Of a stretch of DNA of 64,000 nt, positions 26,442-36,530 are shown piece after piece. The notes under the pieces were generated by a model that ran no database searches, was not told where the DNA came from, and was given only the letters and a program-made list of their open reading frames with translations. Each line of letters begins with the position of its first letter. The stretch's first letter is position 1. The stretch comes from AP-15 sp963701815 (GTDB lineage Bacteria; Pseudomonadota; Alphaproteobacteria; ATCC43930; CGMCC-115725), in NCBI GenBank assembly GCA_963701815.1, contig CAVPBN010000050.1:248001-312000 (forward strand), written 5' to 3'. A program made the position numbers and the translations under genes.

Positions 26442-26639
26442 ATGGGTATCATAGCCAATGACAAGGCCGCAGTGATGATAGAACAGGCCTTGGTCTGCGC
26501 GGCAAGGTATCGTATCCTTGCGTTAAGCGAATCAAATCACCTGATCGTCCGCTTGTTGGAAGAAAATGCTCTTTGGCTCGAAGGCGCGGCGGCGCGCTTG
26601 AAACACTCCGACAATCTTTTAAACGACGCCTCAGCTTAG
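26442..26639 (+). CDS. Small hypothetical protein, 65 aa
   Basis: MGIIANDKAAVMIEQALVCA, SESNHLIVRLLEENALWLEG and AAARLKHSDNLL suggest a short two-helix soluble protein. ATG follows GGGGAGAATCGC. Element copy 9 lies upstream. The family is not recognised. Confidence 0.55.
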   Translation: MGIIANDKAAVMIEQALVCAARYRILALSESNHLIVRLLEENALWLEGAAARLKHSDNLLNDASA

Positions 26640-26705
26640 AACTGCACCTCCGAATTTCTGCTTCGGCGGTGCTGGACCTGCTAATTCGAAAGGAAGGCTA
26701 CATCG

Positions 26706-26906
26706 ATGTATATTTCCCTGAAAGATAGCTGTTCGACCGGTTTTAACAAATGGGCGGACGTTCACCAGCCGGAAATCAAGAAAGATGTTCTGGCAGAGGG
26801 TGGCGACCAGGTGGTGACCGCCGATCCCGGTCTAGATAAGAGGTTGGTGATGCCGCCCGAGCGGGATGATCATTCGGCGTTGATGCCCGGCCCGGACATG
26901 CTCTGA
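26706..26906 (+). CDS. Small protein of the FxKW...PPE family, copy 1
   Basis: The 66-residue protein has MYISLKDSCSTGFNKWADVH at the start and LDKRLVMPPERDDHSALMPG at the end. It aligns with the proteins at 28491 and 32889: an F-x-KW (here FNKW) motif near residue 14, an acidic Ala/Val middle, and P-x-LD...M-x-PPER followed by a PG-x-x-L end. It is hydrophilic, with no signal peptide. AAGGAAGG lies upstream. No known family comes to mind and the copies are within 7 kb of one another. Confidence 0.6.
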   Translation: MYISLKDSCSTGFNKWADVHQPEIKKDVLAEGGDQVVTADPGLDKRLVMPPERDDHSALMPGPDML

Positions 26907-27060
26907 AAATAAGATATCGCATCCGTTTCCGCGAGCTACGGGCGTCCCGCCTCATGCCCTGCCTCCCGAAGAGATCTCAATGCGTGCAAACAGCGTCGGA
27001 TCGGTGTCGCGCCTGCCGCCCGTACGCATACCTTTACCGGGTGGTGTGAACGGAGCAAGC

Positions 27061-27273
27061 ATGCCGACAATGATGGATAATTTGCTCGCCTGGTGCCGAA
27101 CAGAGCGAGCGAGTCTGCAATATCAGCTCGATCTTATGGAGGCGGGTATCATGCGGACTGGCGAACATCGCGGGAGTTCTCTACCTCGCGATACTACAGC
27201 CGAAAGCATCGACCGAGTTCGCTGCTCTGTTGCACAGATAAGAAAAATTCTAACAAGGCGCGTCGATACGTAG
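27061..27273 (+). CDS. Small conserved hypothetical protein, 70 aa
   Basis: MPTMMDNLLAWCRTERASLQ, then LMEAGIMRTGEHRGSS and TTAESIDRVRCSVAQIRKIL. This helical layout with a TGE centre resembles small cytosolic alphaproteobacterial proteins of unknown function. GGAG is nine bases before ATG 27061. Confidence 0.55.
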   Translation: MPTMMDNLLAWCRTERASLQYQLDLMEAGIMRTGEHRGSSLPRDTTAESIDRVRCSVAQIRKILTRRVDT

Positions 27274-27394
27274 GGGGTCACGCGGCACCGTAGGTCTCTT
27301 AACTTGGTGCGAAACTCGCCGCGCCATCGCCGATGCATCCGCGCCCAGTGCCGGTAAGGCGAGTTGCAGCCGTGCGCAGCAGAAAGCTCAACAG

Positions 27395-27691
27395 TTACTG
27401 GCGGCTCTTGCGCAGGTAGCGCGTCGCCTGCGAGCGTAGCTGCACCAGATCGGGCATTGCCTCGTGCGCCCCATCCGGTACCCATACCGCGATCAGCTGT
27501 CCCGCCCGCAGCGTCCGCGCTAGGATCATCGCGTCCCGCCGGTCGGTTTTCACCTTCGCCGGCCCCCCTGCCGCGAGGGCAGGCTCTTGCGCGGGATCAA
27601 CGCCGGTGCCACCTCGCAGCGGTACCCGAGCCGCGTCGGCAGCCGATGCACGCCATAGCCGCAGGTCCCGCTTCATAAACAGAAATGCCAA
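27395..27691 (-). pseudogene. Fragment of an IS110-family transposase
   Basis: The minus strand reads AKVKTDRRDAMILARTLRAG and LIAVWVPDGAHEAMPDLVQL, then RYLRKSRQ: the middle of the DEDD domain of IS110 transposases. Both ends of the gene are missing. Confidence 0.75.
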
Positions 27692-27733
27692 TTGCGCCGC
27701 CGGGGTGCTTCTCGCCTCCGGGGCTGCGGTGCA

Positions 27734-27961
27734 TCAGCGAGCGGACTTTGCGACGGACTCATAAACCGATCTTCCGGCGCTGTCGCAAAGGTAGAAGTAC
27801 GCCAAGGTCCGCTCGGCCCTGTCAGTGCGATATAAATCCTCTGCCTCGGCTTTTGCGGCAGCATCGTCGGACGCATAAATGTCGCGTCGCCGCCACAGCA
27901 ACGGGGTCGGATGCCCCGGCTTGCGGCCCGGCTTAAAGATGTCCATCCGATATTTTGCCAT
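27734..27961 (-). CDS. Small hypothetical protein, 75 aa
   Basis: MAKYRMDIFKPGRKPGHPTP is followed by RRRDIYASDDAAAKAEAEDL and TLAYFYLCDSAGRSVYES. It is a compact, soluble alpha/beta-looking protein. GGAGCGAG precedes ATG 27961. No relative is recognised. Confidence 0.55.
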   Translation of the reverse strand: MAKYRMDIFKPGRKPGHPTPLLWRRRDIYASDDAAAKAEAEDLYRTDRAERTLAYFYLCDSAGRSVYESVAKSAR

Positions 27962-28397
27962 ACTCGCTCCGTCGCACGATTTCCCTAAGCATATGGGGGC
28001 GGTTCGGACTCGATGACAGTCACTCGACGTTGTTACGATTTACACTGACGCGCTGCCGGGGCCTTCGAGGCGCACGTTGCGCATCATGCGCCGCTCGTGG
28101 ATCGGCAGCGACGTGTCGCGGGTGAGCTACTACCGCCGATCGTGTGGAAAGCCCGCAGTGACAGTCACCGCGGCCGACGAGACGAGTATTTTTTTGCCGG
28201 GAATCCGCCAGGACTTGGTTGAGATCGCGTCATTGACCCGACTTCGGCAGCTTTGGTCATGGTCTGCGATGATCAACGCCGATCGGGAACTGTCATTTCG
28301 GAGTCTCGGGGCCCGATCACCACCTAGTCTTCCCAGTAAAATAAAGCACTAACCACACGTCTTCAAAAAATAAGTATGACCATAAATAAGTCTTAAT
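27962..28397. other. Intergenic, mostly unassigned
   Basis: No gene is supported. It includes 28314-28331, an 18-base near copy of 23853-23871 (CGATCACCACCTAGTCTT, one mismatch), then AT-rich DNA ahead of the small gene at 28491. Confidence 0.45.
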
Positions 28398-28418
28398 CGG
28401 AATTTCCTGAAAATTCCG
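28398..28418. promoter_or_regulatory. Inverted repeat upstream of the gene at 28491
   Basis: CGGAATTT-CCTGA-AAATTCCG is a perfect 8-bp stem in AT-rich DNA about 75 bases before the start codon. It may be an operator or a hairpin. Confidence 0.4.
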
Positions 28419-28490
28419 AAGATTTTTCTTGCTGTCGGTTGAGCTGATCCCCATGTGTTAAATCTTAATAATCAGAAATGGATGCCAATC

Positions 28491-28688
28491 ATGGGTATCT
28501 CGATGAATAGTCGCACAAGCGGGTTCAGGAAATGGTCGGAGGCGCATGACCCGAAGATCGTCACCGCTCGGGCCGTGGCGGGCGAGGACGCCGCCGTCGT
28601 CGCCGCTCCGGATCTCGATATAAGCTTGATGACCCCGGAAGAGCAGCCGCATGGCCCGTGGCTCGTGCCGGGGGCCGGTACGCTCTAA
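28491..28688 (+). CDS. Small protein of the FxKW...PWLVPG family, copy 2
   Basis: From ATG 28491 the 65-residue protein reads MGISMNSRTSGFRKWSEAHD, an Ala/Val-rich middle (VAGEDAAVVAAPDLDISL), and MTPEEQPHGPWLVPGAGTL. The start was chosen to align with copy 1; ATG 28482 and GTG 28455 are open too and the ribosome site is weak. The C-terminal PHGPWLVPGAGTL is almost the same as in copy 3 at 32889. The function is unknown. Confidence 0.6.
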   Translation: MGISMNSRTSGFRKWSEAHDPKIVTARAVAGEDAAVVAAPDLDISLMTPEEQPHGPWLVPGAGTL

Positions 28689-28879
28689 GGCCGAATCCCG
28701 GGGAAGACATTCGGTATTGGCAGAATGTCTCCCATGTGAATAAATCGAGTCTATCGGAATTCTAATACTTCCGTCCGGTTCGACCGACCGTGTCATCTGA
28801 AGCACTCGAGTAAGGGTTAATTCGACACGGCCGGGAAGGCTGCTAGAAATTATTTCGTCACCCTAAGCGAGGAAACTCC

Positions 28880-29500
28880 ATGATCATCGAGATGCGTACA
28901 TACACCGTCCAGCCGGGCTCGGTCGCGACCGTCGAAGAACGCTTCGGACAGGCGCTTCCGGCGCGGGCGAAGCTCTCTCCGCTCGCCGCCTTCTGGCACA
29001 CCGAGGTCGGCCCGTTGAACCGGGTGATCCATGTGTGGGCCTATGACAGTTTCGAGGAGCGGACCCGCATCCGCGCCGAGTCGCAAAAGCTCGAGGGTTG
29101 GCCACCTAACATCCGCGAATTCGTCACCGAACAGCAGAGCGAGATCTTCCTGCCGGCGCCGTTCTCGCCGAAGCTCGAGCCGCGCAAGCTCGGCAACCTA
29201 TACGAAATCCGCACCTACACGCTTAAGCCGGGCGGCATTCCCGGCATGATCGACCGCTGGAGCACCCAGATCGCCGAGCGCATCAAACTGTCGCCATTGG
29301 CCGGCGCCTGGTATTCCGAGCTTGGCGGGCTTAACCGCTGGTGCCACATCTGGGCGTACAAAGATGCCGCCGAGCGTTTCGCGGTCCGCGAACGGGCCCG
29401 CAACGAAGGCGTCTGGCCGCCACGCGGCGGGCAGCCCGGCGGTACCTTGAAGCAGGAGAACATGCTGGTCGTCCCGGCATCCTTCTCGCCGCTGCATTAG
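28880..29500 (+). CDS. NIPSNAP family protein
   Basis: Two tandem dimeric alpha-beta barrel repeats. The first begins MIIEMRTYTVQPGSVATVEE and contains AFWHTEVGPLNRVIHVWAYD; the second begins YEIRTYTLKPGGIPGMIDRW and contains GAWYSELGGLNRWCHIWAYK. The paired RTYT and W-Y-E-G-LN motifs define NIPSNAP domains, whose role in bacteria is unclear. The length of 206 residues fits. GGAAACTCC precedes the ATG. Confidence 0.9.
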   Translation: MIIEMRTYTVQPGSVATVEERFGQALPARAKLSPLAAFWHTEVGPLNRVIHVWAYDSFEERTRIRAESQKLEGWPPNIREFVTEQQSEIFLPAPFSPKLEPRKLGNLYEIRTYTLKPGGIPGMIDRWSTQIAERIKLSPLAGAWYSELGGLNRWCHIWAYKDAAERFAVRERARNEGVWPPRGGQPGGTLKQENMLVVPASFSPLH

Positions 29501-29674
29501 TAGCGCTCGAACCCGCGGCTGGCTTCCCGTCACTCAACGGGAGGCCAGCCGCAGCGTCGGGCTGGGAAAGTCGACACATCTGTTCCGATCCGCTTTTTGA
29601 CGGGTTCGTCGACGCGGGTCGTAAAAACTCCGTCCCTCGTCACGATCGAATAGGGCGGAGCTACGAGGGACATC

Positions 29675-29989
29675 ATGTTCACCGAAATCAATCCGATCCC
29701 GACTTGGGGGCGCCAGACTGTGCAGACTCCCCACCAATCACAGCGGCCCAAATCGGTGTCCGGCAACGGTCATCTGAAGTTCAGGAACGACCACGGCGTC
29801 CCCGAAATCCGCATCGGGGTGAGAGAATTCGAGTGCATCGGGGAGTCTCCGCCGCAGGACCACCCGCACGTCTATATCAGCATGGGCGAGGCGGACACGA
29901 TCCTCTGTCCCTACTGCGGGACGCGCTTTCGCTTCGATACTCGATTGACACCGTCCGAAGCCGAGCCGCCGAACAGTTTGTTTTGCTGA
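29675..29989 (+). CDS. zf-CHCC zinc-finger domain protein
   Basis: The 104-residue protein has the C-x-G...H-x-x-C-x-x-C arrangement of the zf-CHCC family (FECIGESPPQDHPHVYISMG, then ILCPYCGTRFRFD), related to the NDUFS6/NuoS-type accessory subunit of complex I. The last 20 residues are longer than usual. ATG 29675 is preceded by GGGACATC rather than a classical site. Confidence 0.8.
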   Translation: MFTEINPIPTWGRQTVQTPHQSQRPKSVSGNGHLKFRNDHGVPEIRIGVREFECIGESPPQDHPHVYISMGEADTILCPYCGTRFRFDTRLTPSEAEPPNSLFC

Positions 29990-30327
29990 CTCCCAGCGGC
30001 AGATCGGCAATCGGACCCACCAACGACTGGCCTCCAGGCGACGTCCCTCAAAAAATAACCGTCCATTTTAAAATTAGATCAACGGTGTACCGGTCCCCTT
30101 TTTAAAGGGCGTTCAACAACCTTCTTGTAATTCTGATAAATCACTCAATATAGGGTTCACCGAGAATTGATCTGCGGCGCAGAATTCAATGCCCGGATTC
30201 GGGGATGCGTTTTATCCGGCGAAGCCTTTAGCGCTTAGCCAGATAGTGGACAAATTTTCTATCTGTGCCGCGTTTTGCGGCGAGAAGATCAGGAGGAAGC
30301 CCTTCTCCTGAAACCGAGGTACGTCAA
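29990..30327. other. Intergenic, nothing recognised
   Basis: AT-rich non-coding DNA without repeats or RNA that I can identify. Confidence 0.45.
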
Positions 30328-30681
30328 ATGAAATTTCTCGCTTGTTTGAAACCAGGGATCTGGGGAGCGGTGATCGGGGCGACTGCCATATCGGTGATTG
30401 GTTTCTCGACACTCGGATGGACGCTTGGCAGCACCGCTGAGCAGATGGCGGCAGAGCGAGCACAAACTGCGGTAGTTGGCGTACTGGCGCCGATCTGCGT
30501 GGCAAAATTCGAGGCTCAAGCCGACGCTGCGGCAAAGCTGGTCGAATTCAAAAAGGTTTCCGCATCCTGGGACCAGCGCTCCTTTATCGAGAAGGGCGGG
30601 TGGGCAACGATGCCGGGAAGCAATGCCCCGAACTCCGCGGTTGCTACAGCATGTGCAGAACGGCTCGGTAGCCCCCTGTAA
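30328..30681 (+). CDS. Small membrane-anchored hypothetical protein, 117 aa
   Basis: MKFLACLKPGIWGAVIGATA is the start of one N-terminal membrane helix (to about residue 34). A soluble domain follows with APICVAKFEAQADAAAKLVE, FKKVSASWDQRSFIEKGGWA and ATACAERLGSPL, including two Cys. Similar proteins of unknown function occur in Rhizobiales. GAGGT lies upstream of ATG 30328. Confidence 0.65.
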   Translation: MKFLACLKPGIWGAVIGATAISVIGFSTLGWTLGSTAEQMAAERAQTAVVGVLAPICVAKFEAQADAAAKLVEFKKVSASWDQRSFIEKGGWATMPGSNAPNSAVATACAERLGSPL

Positions 30682-30877
30682 GGGGACGAAGATAGGCGAG
30701 ATGCCATTGCCGTCGATGATGGTTCAATTCTCTGGCGAAGAGCCAATTTTAGTCGGCGGCAGTCGCTCCGCTCATGACACGCGGGAGCAACCATGACATT
30801 ACCCGCACGATTTTCCCTGCTCCAACCGCAGACTGAATGGCTTTCTTTTCGCCTCAATCGGCGATGAAACAAATGGT

Positions 30878-31193
30878 ATGCCGCTCAGCGTCATCTCGGC
30901 GTTGACGCGACTTGGGTAGACCCCTGGGACGAGGCGTCCCGGCTTGCAGCTCTGCCAAAGGTCCGCGCGGCCGAGGCGCTCGCGCCGATGATCGCTCGAT
31001 TCCTATCGGTCGATCATCGCGATCCGACGATGTGGCTATTGCCCGGAGATTGGCAGGGCTCCTGCCAATGCGCGACCGTGCAGCCTCGCCTGGAAAGGAG
31101 CCGGCCAGCGCAGGGGTTGGGCAATACCTTCACGCTTTGATATTTCTCGTCTGCCTTACCCTGGTGGCAGCAATACTCTTCGGCAGGATGTAA
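30878..31193 (+). CDS. Small hypothetical protein with C-terminal membrane helix, frameshifted
   Basis: Three frames join into one sensible protein: MPLSVISALTRLG, then VDPWDEASRLAALPKVRAAE and ALAPMIARF, then DDVAIARRLAGLLP and the tail QYLHALIFLVCLTLVAAILF. The pattern (short helical domain, one C-terminal helix, ending GRM) resembles a small alphaproteobacterial family of unknown role. One shift is near 30917 and one near 31005. A TAG ends the first frame. Confidence 0.5.
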
Positions 31194-31194
31194 C

Positions 31195-31404
31195 GTGGCG
31201 CTGGCCATCGACACCTGCCGGGTTCACATCTGCCTGGCAGATAGCGAGGCCAAAGGCGGTAACAAATGGGCCGACGCATCAGCTGGACAAGGCTCGGTGA
31301 TGCTCGCGCCAAGTGCGCGAAGGTGGCGTCATCACAGCTCCGGGTCTCCCTCAAGCTGTGACCCCCCGAGCGCCAGCCGAGTGACTGCGTTGTCCAAAGC
31401 TTAG
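31195..31404 (+). pseudogene. Decayed copy of the FxKW...PPE small-protein family
   Basis: The plus strand reads ICLADSEAKGGNKWADA, matching ISLKDSCSTGFNKWADV of the protein at 26706 including the DNA around AACAAATGGGC. Further on, in a shifted frame, PPERQPS resembles the PPER-PH motif. The PWLVPG end is lost. I read it as a fourth, degenerate member. Confidence 0.45.
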
Positions 31405-31494
31405 GGTCCATGGCGGGCACCTCAGGGTGAAACTCCCCCGGGCCAACTCGGCGAATGAAAGAAAGGCGTCCGGCATTCCGGACCAGGAGGGGTT

Positions 31495-31713
31495 ATGATC
31501 GCGAATTGTCCCAAGACCGATATCGAATTTGATGCTCTGCGGGTCACCGTCGACCACAAACAAAGAAGCGCCGAATGCTACTGCTTCCGGGCAACGCTCG
31601 ACGACCTTCTGTCGGACGACGTGATGGCGCCTGTTTTGCGCAGCGCGGGTTACGAGCCGGATGAATTCCGCGAGATGATGACGGAGATGGCGTGGAACCT
31701 GGTCACGCCTTAA
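31495..31713 (+). CDS. Small hypothetical protein, 72 aa
   Basis: MIANCPKTDIEFDALRVTVD, SAECYCFRATLDDLLSDDVM and APVLRSAGYEPDEFREMMTE indicate a soluble, acidic protein. The ribosome site AGGAGGGG is strong. I do not recognise the family. A perfect 30-base palindrome 70 bases downstream may end the transcript. Confidence 0.65.
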   Translation: MIANCPKTDIEFDALRVTVDHKQRSAECYCFRATLDDLLSDDVMAPVLRSAGYEPDEFREMMTEMAWNLVTP

Positions 31714-31783
31714 TCGGGCGGCATCGCCGGCGGTACTTATCTGAGGGCTTGCGGCTTGCGCTGATCCCAGTGGACAATCCGGA

Positions 31784-31813
31784 GGCGGCAGCATAGCTAG
31801 CTATGCTGCCGCC
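31784..31813. terminator. Perfect 30-base palindrome, possible terminator
   Basis: GGCGGCAGCATAGCT and AGCTATGCTGCCGCC form a perfect inverted repeat downstream of the gene at 31495-31713. There is no U-run, so it may instead be a binding or recombination site. Confidence 0.5.
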
Positions 31814-32466
31814 CATGCTCGCCCGAGATTGCGCGCCTAGACGAGCCAGCCCCGACGCTGGCAGACGATTCACTGGTGCCGCGGCTGGCGGTGCGCGGCG
31901 ATGGTCAGCGGACCTGACCGACACTATTTCGTTGGGATCAATTCGGCAGCGCGTCGCAGATCGCCGCCTGGGCGCTGAGCTTCGGTACCTGCGGCCTCGC
32001 CTCTCTGGCCAGTTCTGCCGCCAGCAGCTATATCTTATTAGGACAATAGACAGCATTCCTGGGAAGAACCGCTGAGCCCAGTAAAGAGTATGCAGGATGG
32101 TGTAACAGAAATCATCTCTTATATATAAACCACTTTAGCTATTTAGTTAATACCCATATGTAATTCTGCGCGGTCGCTATCTTGGGTCCGTGCCGCAGAG
32201 ATTGGCATCGTCCGGCTGGACAAACAGGCATTGCCTGGCCGCCATGCCCGAGAACTCGGTCAGAGCGTGCGGGTGGATCCTGTTGGCGACGGCAAGCTTG
32301 CGCGGCGCCCATCTCCAACGGGCCCAGTCCGCTTACCAGCGGGCATGCATCGGTTTGACCCCGGCCGAGATCGAACGGGCCAAATGCTTTGTGCAAAGCT
32401 GGAAGCCGTCTCGGCCGACCGGCGCCGTGACGTCGCGCCCGCGCGAAAGCTTTAAGGAAGACGCAC
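31814..32466. other. Long gap holding a second heat-shock-type leader
   Basis: No gene is supported. A frame at 32190-32474 contains GLTPAEIERAKCFVQSW but lacks a ribosome site and a family. The recognisable feature is the hsp20-like promoter and leader at 32132-32187. Confidence 0.4.
32132..32187 (+). promoter_or_regulatory. Second copy of the hsp20-type promoter and first leader hairpin
   Basis: CTTTAG and CCCATAT (32153) are followed by CGGTCGCTATCTT (32171), which is identical to the block after the hsp20 promoter. The flanking stem differs in sequence but keeps pairing (GCGCGG with CCGTGC, against GCACG with CGTGC at hsp20). The TTGCT/AGGAG part of ROSE is absent. Confidence 0.5.
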
Positions 32467-32559
32467 ATGAATGATCGCTGGTTCGTACCGCCAATCGTCA
32501 TCCCGGTCCTGATCGTCCTGGGATTGCTGGCGTTCGTGACGCTCCGCGCGTTTCATTGA
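32467..32559 (+). CDS. Single-helix membrane micro-protein, 30 aa
   Basis: MNDRWFVPPIVIPVLIVLGL ends LAFVTLRAFH: one hydrophobic helix with polar ends. AAGGAAG precedes the ATG at a good distance. It may be the gene served by the heat-shock-type promoter 300 bases upstream. Confidence 0.55.
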   Translation: MNDRWFVPPIVIPVLIVLGLLAFVTLRAFH

Positions 32560-32888
32560 ATCCACTGGGGAGAAGCGGCGTCGCCGGGCACGCCCATGCG
32601 CCATGATCGCGGCGCAGGGCTGGATGCCGCCCCGTGGCAGTCGGGCGCTGTTCATGATCCGGCGCTCGCCGGACGCTACTGGAGGATGAATGCGGATTTT
32701 AGAAAAAGACGCTTTTGGGCTCTCCACCCAAGATTGCCGACCGAACACCCGGGTAAAACGAACGACATGAGCTGTTTATCGGCAAAATATTCTTCAGAAT
32801 ATCTTTTGAAAAAACGGCCGGGTACCTCTAGTAGAATTATGAATTATCTCCATATCTATTTTTAGATAAGCCATAAGGTGGAATAGCT
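32560..32888. other. Intergenic, nothing recognised
   Basis: Non-coding by composition, with AT-rich DNA in the last 120 bases that probably holds the promoter of the gene at 32889. Confidence 0.4.
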
Positions 32889-33098
32889 ATGATGACGGTC
32901 TTTTTGAATGCTGGCGGTGCAGACGGCTTCAAGAATTGGTCCATCGCCAGCCCGCCGAGCAGTAACGATGATGATGACGATCACCCCGGCGGAGCCACAC
33001 CGATCGCACTCGCCGTTCCGGCTCTTGACGAGCCGATCATGGCGCCGCCGGAACGGCCGCATCGTCCGTGGCTCGTGCCGGGATGCGGCACGCTCTGA
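32889..33098 (+). CDS. Small protein of the FxKW...PWLVPG family, copy 3
   Basis: The 69-residue protein starts MMTVFLNAGGADGFKNWSIA, has an acidic run (NDDDDDHPGG) and ends ALDEPIMAPPERPHRPWLVP followed by GCGTL. It shares the F-x-x-W motif near residue 14 and the PPE-PH-PWLVPG-GTL C-terminus with copies 1 and 2, although the middle is unrelated. AAGGTGGA precedes the ATG. There is no signal peptide and no neighbouring processing enzyme. Confidence 0.6.
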   Translation: MMTVFLNAGGADGFKNWSIASPPSSNDDDDDHPGGATPIALAVPALDEPIMAPPERPHRPWLVPGCGTL

Positions 33099-33191
33099 AT
33101 TGAAGCCGTCCCGCCTGGGCGGGTCACTTCGGGTTCCTGATCTCAGGCGCGCGAGAGCCGTGAACCCATGGTCGCATAGAGGACCAGCCGG

Positions 33192-33413
33192 ATGACGACA
33201 TTAGACGAAGGCACAATTACGTTTCCCGTCATGGGCGGAATCTTCGGCGTCAGTCAGCTGGCAACCAGGCTGAAGGCGCTTTCCGACACGGAGCAGATTG
33301 GCCCCTGGCACATCGGCCGGTGGATTGACTTCAGGCATAATGCAATCCGGATACGATTTGCCTCCGTTGCCGATGGCGAACGCGCGAGGCAGACCTGCAC
33401 CGCTGCAAGCTGA
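33192..33413 (+). CDS. Small hypothetical protein, 73 aa
   Basis: MTTLDEGTITFPVMGGIFGV, LKALSDTEQIGPWHIGRWID and NAIRIRFASVADGERARQTC suggest a compact alpha/beta protein without a signal. AGGA lies upstream at a long spacing. The family is not recognised. Confidence 0.5.
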   Translation: MTTLDEGTITFPVMGGIFGVSQLATRLKALSDTEQIGPWHIGRWIDFRHNAIRIRFASVADGERARQTCTAAS

Positions 33414-33595
33414 GTTTTTCACCGCACCGGTGGCTTTCAACTTGATTTGTTCGCATTCGATCTTGGGCATCGATGGCTCCGCTGCAAATGGGTTGTATGC
33501 CTAGGACACGGATAGAGACTTGGCTCCAACGATATTTCGCGCACTAAGTGCCGCAGCGGTGGAGATCGTTCACCTGTAGAGAGGAGGCCGCGTCA

Positions 33596-33886
33596 ATGCG
33601 TTCGCAATTTTTGCCAGGCGAGGCAAGCCGTCGGCATGCAGACGCGCAGTTCAAGACACCAAAGAAAGTCAGCTCCGACGTTAAGGCTAATCCCACTGCA
33701 CGGCAAGCTGAAGTGGAGAAAATCACGCGTCTGCGCGCGCTCCGGTTGGCCAAGGAAGCAGTCGACAAGGATACTGCAGATCGCGACGCTGCTGACGCGG
33801 CGGCAGCAAAGGCCCTCAGATCGGGTAGGCGCCGACGCGTACCTGATCCGAGGGCGTCAAGTCCGTCAGAATCTGAAGTGATATGA
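33596..33886 (+). CDS. Small basic helical hypothetical protein, 96 aa
   Basis: ATG 33596 follows GAGAGGAGG. The sequence is charged and helical: MRSQFLPGEASRRHADAQFK, ARQAEVEKITRLRALRLAKE and DRDAADAAAAKAL, with a basic tail. It looks like a coiled-coil or nucleic-acid-associated protein, but no family is recognised. Confidence 0.5.
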   Translation: MRSQFLPGEASRRHADAQFKTPKKVSSDVKANPTARQAEVEKITRLRALRLAKEAVDKDTADRDAADAAAAKALRSGRRRRVPDPRASSPSESEVI

Positions 33887-34026
33887 GGCTACCCACCGTC
33901 AATCGCGGGTCAAAACGGAATTGCGTCCCGCAATTGAGCGGATGCCCATTTCCTAAAGCTTTTGGCGCGGCTATCCGACTCAAAATCTGCATCTCGTCCT
34001 ATTTGGATCGTGCCCGGTGAGGGATC

Positions 34027-34045
34027 TGAGTATTCCGAACCTGCC
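34027..34045 (+). repeat. Dispersed 20-bp element, copy 10 (two bases shorter)
   Basis: TGAGTATTCCGAACCTGCC is a type B copy with two T missing, about 90 bases upstream of the gene at 34135. Confidence 0.55.
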
Positions 34046-34134
34046 AGGAACCGACTTCTCGCGATACGAGGTAGGGCAGCAGCCTTTCGCAAGCCCCAGC
34101 GATTTCGCAGCGCCCCTATTGGAAAATATCGAGA

Positions 34135-34368
34135 ATGTTTAACAAACAATGGTATCGCGGCATCGAACTCGTTGCGGTCCGGCAGATAGATGGCACATGG
34201 CTTGTATCCGCCGGTAATTCTCAGCTTCCCTTTCGTTATCCCACAGCGGATGCCGCCCTGAGCGAAGCCAGGGGTTATATCGATCGCGAGCGTGGCCGCC
34301 GCGTCTCTAGAATGGTTCGCATAGCCTCTCCCGAGGCCGCCGGTGCGCGATTTCGGCTGGCGCAATAA
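34135..34368 (+). CDS. Small hypothetical protein, 77 aa
   Basis: MFNKQWYRGIELVAVRQIDG, TWLVSAGNSQLPFRYPTADA and ALSEARGYIDRERGRR form a small beta-rich domain followed by a helix, like many cytosolic DUFs, but I cannot name one. The ribosome site is weak. Element copy 10 lies upstream. Confidence 0.5.
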   Translation: MFNKQWYRGIELVAVRQIDGTWLVSAGNSQLPFRYPTADAALSEARGYIDRERGRRVSRMVRIASPEAAGARFRLAQ

Positions 34369-34530
34369 AAACCGGATGAAGCTGATGTCCGAAAGGAAAT
34401 GCCTTTTCTATACGTCGAAGCCGCTGACGAAGAGCACAAGCGATCAAAATCGCCAGGTTGACCGAGGGATCTGCGGCGTCGGATGAGGAGTTTGAGGCTG
34501 GCGATCAGACGGCCTGGCTGGCCGGAACCG

Positions 34531-36522
<1,992 letters not shown>

Positions 36523-36530
<8 letters not shown>

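Noticed and set aside
32190..32474. Open frame downstream of the second heat-shock-type leader
   Set aside because: No ribosome site and no family. The codon pattern resembles that of shadows, although one stretch looks protein-like.
26706..33098. The PWLVPG family as RiPP precursors
   Set aside because: No radical SAM, YcaO, lanthionine or protease/transporter gene lies nearby, so the idea is not supported beyond the conserved-ends pattern.
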